Source of the DNA: Acanthosoma haemorrhoidale
Taxonomy: Eukaryota; Arthropoda; Insecta; Hemiptera; Acanthosomatidae
NCBI GenBank assembly: GCA_930367205.1
Contig: OV884011.1
Span: 122,385,866-122,449,865, forward strand
Reading direction: 5' to 3'
Length of the DNA: 64,000 bases
The translations under genes and the position numbers were made by a program. The notes under the pieces are model-generated. The model did not search any database and had not been told where the DNA came from. It was given only the letters and a program-made list of their open reading frames with translations. Within the stretch, counting starts at the first letter, position 1; each line of letters starts with the position of its first letter. Positions 59,230-64,000 of this stretch are shown piece by piece.

Positions 59230-60560
59230 GCTACAGGATTAGGGTGGTTGGATAGGTTACTGTGGAATTTCATGAACTTGGAAGGGATGAGTTCAAGAAT
59301 GTAAGGTATATTAAGATCGTTATGACGGGTTTTGTTGCTGACGTAATAAGGGACATCAACTATTGTTCTCAGGACTATTGATTGAAAGGATTGGATATGC
59401 TTGATGTTCGACTTTTTTGCTGTCCCCTAAAGCTCTATTCCGTACGTCCAGATTGGCTTAAGTATAACTTTGTAGATTAGTAATTCATTTTCTATTGAGA
59501 GATGGGACCAAAACTTCTGTTCAGTTCTTGTCCTTTTAGTCTCGTATGTGGGTTCCATTTCAGCCGTTTGTCGAGAGGGAAGTCTAAGTATCGTACTATC
59601 TCGGATACAGGGAGAGGAATGGAATTGAAAAAAACTAGTGGACAAAACTTGCAGCAGAGATTGAAGGTAATGTGGGAACATTTTACTTCATTAACTTTGA
59701 TCCGCCATTGTTTACACCAATATTAGATCTCATCAAGGTGTTTTTGAAGGTTATGGGATGCTATATCGGGTTCTGGGTGGGATGACAACACTGCAGTGAC
59801 ATCTGCAAATGGGGGCAAGAAAGTATTAGGGGGTACAGGAGACATCAGCGGTGTATAGGTTATACAGTATGATACCCAGGACACTGTCCTGTGGAACTCC
59901 TGCATTTATGGGATAGCAGATGGAATATTCAAAGCCACAGTGGACTTGGAAGAAGCTGTTTAAAAGGTAGTACTTTAGGATTAGGAAAAGGGTCTGTGGT
60001 AAATATTTTTTGACCTTATAAAGCAAACCTACGTGCCAAACCCTGTCAAAAGCTTGAGGTATATCCAGAAAGGCAGCAGAGCAATACTGTTTGATTTCAA
60101 GGGCTGAGGATATGTGATCAACAAGGCCTTAGCGTTGGCCTTGTCATAGACGGAAAACCAAACTGATGTGTAGAAAAAAAGTTTTTGGATACAACAATTG
60201 GAAGTAGACGTTTTAATAGGAGTTTTTCAAATATTTTTGAGTGTATATAGAGTAGGCTAATTGGACGGTAAGATAAGGCGTCATTGGGTGGTTTACCGGG
60301 TTTGGCAAATAGGTTAATAATGGAATGTTTCCAGAGGAGAGGAATACTTATAATAATAATACTTATAAAGGAATAACTTTAGTGGAAGTGAGAGAGGGAT
60401 GGGTGAAGTGAAGAAATCTTCAACAGTTATGCCATGAGTATGGTTTTTATTAAACATGCGAGTTGTGAAAGCATGGGAAAGATGCAGAGCGAATTCTTCT
60501 GACATATCCCCATTCGAAGCCGCCCCAGGACCCAACATCATGACGGAGTGGTTGTGGAAC
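59230..60560 (-). pseudogene. J1 ORF2 reverse transcriptase remnant
   Basis: Recognisable minus-strand blocks in order are AKPGKPPNDALSYRPISLL (about 60312-60250), AGVPQDSVLGIILYNLYTADV (around 59950-59880, in another frame), a degraded catalytic motif FADV instead of FADD (near 59797-59808), and the tail blocks KPIWTYGIEL and NLSNHPNP. The Asp-to-Val change in the catalytic motif, plus several frameshifts, make it non-functional. It runs antisense to the GPCR. Confidence 0.85.
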
Positions 60561-60989
60561 AGGATGATATTTTAGGATTTTCATAGTTACACTCCACAAG
60601 GAGTTATCCCTAGTAAACAGATAGGAGAGGTGGGAATTAAAAGAATCGGAATGGAAGGATGCCAATCGCCGCTTTACCAATTGGCAGTACTGATTGTACG
60701 AGCGACGATCAGCAGGATGTCGGGATTTTTGCCACACTGTTCTGGAGCGGCGTTTGGATTGGATTAGGTCTTTGAGATGCTGAGGTAAGGATTTTTGAAC
60801 GAAGGTGGGGCGACGATGCCTCCCAAGCCGTCCTCTGGACCAGAGTAGTCGAAGAATGCACTACACCGTCTAGGTCCGCGGATGTTTTCAGGGACACTTT
60901 GAGGTCTACGAAATCTGTAAGAAGCTGGCGGAAGTGGTCCTAATAAACTGGGCCCCAATAAATGAAGGAGGGGCAGTTTGTGAATTGGT

Positions 60990-61640
60990 CTTAGGGAAAC
61001 GGTTAATATTAAAGGGCTATGATCGGAGGTGAGGTCATCGAGGCACGTAAGTGAATAGTTTAATGTTCCTAAACCACTGTAGAAGAAGAAGTCAAGGAGA
61101 TCTGGATTTCGGTTCATGGTCAATAGGTGGCTGTGTCTGGAGAGATAGTGGAGAAATGTTTCCGTGCGAGTGCAGACAGCAAAGCATGTCCTCATGTATT
61201 CGTAGATCCTGACCCCAGTTGTTGGTGCTTCGCATTAAAGTCCCCACCCACAGGGAAACAATGTCCGATGTAGTCTAGAACGGAGATGAATTGGGAATTG
61301 AAAATGGATTTATTGGGAGGGCAGTACACTGATGCTAGAGTAAGGGGAAAAATGAAGGGGCTGATTGACACTGCAGTGGACTGAAGGAAATCATGTTATA
61401 CCAAAGGAACTATGTGATGGGAAATGGAGTTATGTACAATGGCAGTGGTACATGCATGAGCTCTTCCATCTGGGTGATCTGTTCGATAAGTCTGGTATTA
61501 TTGAACTGTAAATGGCCGTTTACCAGTAATGAGTAATTAAGCAGTAAGTCTTGTTTAAATAATTAATGCTACGTAGATGTTTTTGTCGTGGAGTAGTGCT
61601 ATCGGTTTGTTAGTGTGGGTGCGAACACCATTTGCATTGC
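60990..61640 (-). pseudogene. J1 ORF2 endonuclease domain remnant
   Basis: The minus strand shows two diagnostic motifs of the exonuclease-endonuclease-phosphatase fold used by non-LTR elements: GGDFNAKH at 61225-61248 and SDHSPLIL with SDH at 61019-61027. Between them lies NRNPDLLDFFFY, in the usual place before the SDH histidine. This domain nicks target DNA for reverse transcription. The motifs sit in different frames and the N-terminal part (61250-61640) is broken by stops, so it is dead. Confidence 0.8.
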
Positions 61641-61979
61641 AAGGAAAATGGATAAGGTTGATAGTTGGAAGGATCCCTATGGATTTTATTTAACGGGGAT
61701 AAGGTAGGAGACAAGATTTGTAAGAAGGGAAATGAGAGGGGTAATTAGGGTTCTGAACTCTGTAAGGAATGAGGTTAATAGGCTAGTAAGATCCGAAGAA
61801 CTTGAAGGTGGAGGAATATGCGAGATGTGTGGTTGAGGATGAGATTGAGTTTGCGGGTTGGCGGGATGAACGGAATGCTGGAAAAGATGATCTTGCGGAC
61901 AAGGAGTGAGCAGTGCCTGTGACTGCTCTCTGTTCCGAACTGCTTAGGCAAAAGACAGAAGGCCTCAAATTTCTGGCTG

Positions 61980-62540
61980 GGCCGCTTCCTTGAGTTGCCT
62001 GTGGTTTGGTTCTCTTCCTCTGACCGACGACGCTGTTCGTTCCTAAACTTTAATATTCTGTAAGAGTCGCAGCCCTTGTAGTTGGCCGGATGGCCTCGTT
62101 AGTAGAGAACACATAATGCGGGCTACTTGCACAATTCACTCTTGCGCAGCCCGCTGAACTTAAAACACCTGGGAGAGTGGTGACAGTACGTTTTGATATG
62201 CCCATATGCCTAACAGTTATGGCACTGGACGATGCCGCGTTTGGGGTACGATTTTTCGACCTATATTCTTGTGTAATACAGGCGTGTTAAATCGTATATT
62301 TTCTCCACTCCAGGTATTCACTCGAGATCTACGAATAACAATGGTAGTGGTGTGATTTAATCCAAGAGCTGAGAGTTTGTCTTCTATTTCATCAGCTGGT
62401 GTGGTCGGATGCAGGTTTCTGATCACTGCTCGTAGCCAACCTTTGAGTTGATAAGTATGGAAGGCCTTAGTATCTTCTAAATACTTAATTATGGCTCGAT
62501 ATGTATCGGGAGTGTCTGGAGAAATTTTTGTGTCCCATGA
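61980..62540 (-). pseudogene. J1 ORF1 (Gag-like, PRE_C2HC plus zinc knuckles)
   Basis: The minus frame contains AVIRNLHPTTPADEIEDKL, the typical jockey Gag block upstream of the zinc knuckles, followed by FNTPVLHKN. The first CCHC knuckle (VQCHNC.AYGHIKTYC) contains an in-frame TAG. A later part reads GHPANYKGC, a conserved jockey Gag signature. ORF1 proteins bind the element RNA. This copy cannot make a full one because of the stop and frame changes. The homologous stretch at 30060-30924 keeps the first knuckle intact. Confidence 0.8.
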
Positions 62541-63132
62541 CCGATTGAGTCACGTATATTTGCCCGTACCTACAATTTTACTTATTTGAGAGCATAGAAA
62601 TTTAAAATTGTTTTAGTTATTAAATATAAATCTTCATACGATCAGGTTTTTAAAATAACTCAAAAAAACTTCCTCATGAACCCTATAACTTGTAGATTAC
62701 TTCTGTAGAAGTTCACTCCTCAAACACCTGAAGATGCCTGTAGATTTGAGCAGGCAAAAACATTCATGATTTTTATTATCAACTTGCACCCTACGTTTAA
62801 CATTCAAATAACAGAAATTATTCTAATTAGCTCGGCTTCCAGCACTTCTTTTAGGCAGGTATTATCAGGCCGTGTTAAGTTTTGAGGATGAAGTTAGTTA
62901 AATTTTTAGCCTAAATTTACCCTTACACTACCTAGCTAATTGTTTTCACATAGCCATATTTTCATCATATTTAACTGAGAAGCATAATTTTGGCACATTT
63001 AGCTGTAACCCCCAGCTGATGAAACCACCAATGTTGTCGGGAATCATCAGAATCATCAGACCCTCTGGGCTGAAATGGCTCCAGGTCTGCTTACTGTTCT
63101 CATTAAGTTACGTTTAATTATGCCACAAACAG

Positions 63133-63364
63133 GTGCCGGTGAGGTTATAAATTGTTACCTGCTGTCTCTGGCAGTAGCTGATCTGCTCTGCGGCCTCCTA
63201 GTTGTGCCACTCTCGGTGTATCCTGCCTTGGTCCAGCGATGGGTCTATGGGGATCTGGTCTGTCGCCTGGTTGGCTACCTCGAGGTCACCCTATGGGCGG
63301 TCTCCGTCTACACCTTCATGTGGATATCAGTCGACAGGTACCTCGCTGTCAGGAAGCCGCTCAG
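63133..63364 (+). CDS. Orphan class A GPCR, TM2-TM3 exon
   Basis: The exon is bounded by acceptor cacaaacag (AG at 63131-63132) and donor GTACGT (63365). It encodes TM2 with the conserved LAVAD Asp, the first extracellular loop with Trp, the TM3 Cys (DLVCRL) that normally forms the disulfide with loop 2, and TM3 ending in SVDRYLAV, an intact DRY motif. Counting back from DRY, position 3.32 is Glu (YLEV), not the Asp that binds amines in canonical biogenic-amine receptors. The protein is therefore better called an orphan amine-receptor-like or GPR21/52-like receptor than an aminergic one. The upstream in-frame extension from 63075 is intron, because the splice junction matches the TM1 exon in phase. 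Confidence 0.92.
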
Positions 63365-63471
63365 GTACGTGAGGTGAAGTCCCTTGAGAGTTGCTGCATG
63401 CTAGAACATTTATAATGCACATATTTCCTAGTAGCTGCTGTATACAAAGGTTAATGTAAAGATATGCGCAG

Positions 63472-64000
63472 GTATGACACGGTGCAGACTAAGATCCGGT
63501 GCCAGTGCTGGATGGCGCTGACATGGGTATCAGCGGCGATGATGTGCTGCCCTCCACTGCTTGGAGTCAACCAACCGAGGTTCGACGGAGACGCTTTGGT
63601 CTGCCTCCTCGACTGGAAGGACATGGCTGCCTACTCTGCAACCCTCGCCGTTCTTGTTCTGGGCCCTTCGGTCATCACCATAGTCTACACATACACCTAC
63701 ATCTTCATAAAGATGAGGAGGGTGAGGAGTGGAGCGCCGATACACGACAAAGAGTATGCAACAGCACTCTCCGAGAACCTTGCCAACCCCACCCACATCA
63801 TGTCCTTCATCCTAGTAGTCGTGTTCTGTCTGTCCTGGGCCCCTTTCATCCTGGTAAGGATCTATGAGGGAACGACTGGTAACCGCCTTAACCTCTTTGC
63901 CCACATACACTTCTTCGTCTTCTGGCTGGGTGTCCTCAACTCTGTCTGGAAGGCCGTCATTCTCCTCATCCTCAGCCCTCAATTCCGCCTAATGCTTCGC
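63472..64000 (+). CDS. Orphan class A GPCR, TM4-TM7 exon (runs off the window)
   Basis: The exon starts after acceptor atgcgcag (AG at 63470-63471), following a 107-bp intron. It reads open for 176 codons to the window edge. Visible elements in order: the second intracellular loop (YDTVQTKIRC), TM4 with its Trp (ALTWVSA), loop-2 Cys (ALVCLLDW), TM5 with Pro (LVLGPSVITIVY), a short third intracellular loop (about 25 residues), TM6 (FCLSWAPF) and TM7 (WLGVLNSVWKAVIL) leading to SPQFR at the start of helix 8. Two class A switches are altered: CWxP reads SWAP, and NPxxY aligns to KAVIL. The short third loop and this pattern recall insect orphan receptors related to trace-amine-like or GPR21/52-like groups (recall, not a search). 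The C-terminal tail and stop are outside the window. Confidence 0.93.

Larger units (their letters stand above)
59110..62540 (-). mobile_element. Longest J1 jockey copy, degenerate, antisense in the GPCR intron
   Basis: Minus-strand order from high to low coordinates is Gag-like ORF1 (62540-61980), apurinic-type endonuclease (about 61640-60990), linker, reverse transcriptase (about 60560-59600) and C-terminal tail (59600-59230). All parts carry stops and frameshifts. The 3' UTR breaks off at about 59112, in the block that reads 'gtcctgagcgtgtgtgg' in other J1 copies, so the 3' end has been lost. The 5' end is cut near 62540, short of the ORF1 start seen in the copy at 30924. No target-site duplication was found. 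Confidence 0.85.
55867..63132 (+). other. Large GPCR intron packed with transposable elements
   Basis: This phase-1 intron of 7,266 nt lies between the TM1 and TM2-3 exons (GTAATC donor, cacaaacag acceptor). It holds a small MITE-like inverted repeat (56377-56503), a palindromic DNA element carrying a jockey insertion (56881-58657), a repetitive-gene fragment on the minus strand (58658-59108) and a long degenerate jockey copy on the minus strand (59110-62540). The stretches 55867-56376 and 62541-63132 show nothing recognisable. Confidence 0.8.

Noticed and set aside
62090..62130. tRNA-like string gttggccggatggcctcgtt as a tRNA gene
   Set aside because: It is part of the J1 Gag coding remnant and recurs at 30078 in the same context.
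63075..63132. Extending the TM2 exon upstream to the ATG at 63075
   Set aside because: The acceptor at 63131-63132 joins in phase to the TM1 exon donor, and the upstream residues do not fit a TM1-TM2 loop.
63499..63867. 122-codon plus-strand frame as a separate gene
   Set aside because: It is a shifted frame over the GPCR TM4-TM6 exon.
1..64000. CRISPR arrays, bacterial operons, rRNA genes or viral gene clusters
   Set aside because: No spaced repeats, gene packing or rRNA signatures were seen. The tandem repeats are microsatellites or minisatellites.

Overview
The window is AT-rich, intron-bearing animal DNA, almost certainly from an insect or another arthropod. The signs are a rhodopsin-class GPCR split by one 7.3-kb and one 107-bp intron, jockey-type non-LTR retrotransposons, a Ty3/gypsy pol remnant, microsatellites and homopolymer tracts, and no bacterial-style gene packing. 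The species cannot be named from the sequence. There is only one convincing cellular gene. It is an orphan class A GPCR on the + strand at the right-hand end: TM1 exon 55756-55866, TM2-3 exon 63133-63364, and TM4-7 exon 63472 to the window edge. Its 5' exon(s) are not identified and its 3' end lies beyond the window.

The rest is intergenic or intronic sequence with transposable-element debris. From left to right: an 86-bp repeat present twice (308, 1675); a 348-bp foldback (7633-7980); a pair of 67-bp repeats (8472, 9501); a pair of ~122-bp repeats (9880, 13741); a jockey-like RT tail on the minus strand (10085-10575); a 5'-truncated Ty3/gypsy element on the minus strand with RT, RNase H, integrase, polypurine tract and 3' LTR (19175 down to ~16667); several 3' fragments of one jockey family, called J1 here (26885, 27890, 29180-30960, 36143, 44724, 45969); a 74-bp TC microsatellite; two GC-richer islands with GATA motifs (37021-37260, 45540-45900); and a second copy of the other jockey-like family, J2 (52890-53440).

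The most structured part is the large GPCR intron (55867-63132). A fragment of a repetitive gene with an LPALHALTG motif is interrupted by a ~0.96-kb palindromic DNA element with ~300-bp terminal inverted repeats, apparently flanked by an 8-bp duplication (GTAGCCAG). The left arm of that element is interrupted in turn by a well-preserved J1 insertion flanked by a perfect 12-bp duplication (TATTACTAGGAG). The longest J1 copy, with Gag, endonuclease and RT remnants, fills 59110-62540 antisense to the GPCR.

I found no CRISPR array, operon, rRNA or clear functional tRNA, and no convincing new multi-gene system. The observations most worth following up are the unusual receptor motifs, the three-layer nested insertion, the hairpin loci, and a few unexplained short coding-like stretches (52490-52720 minus, 33472-33503 plus).
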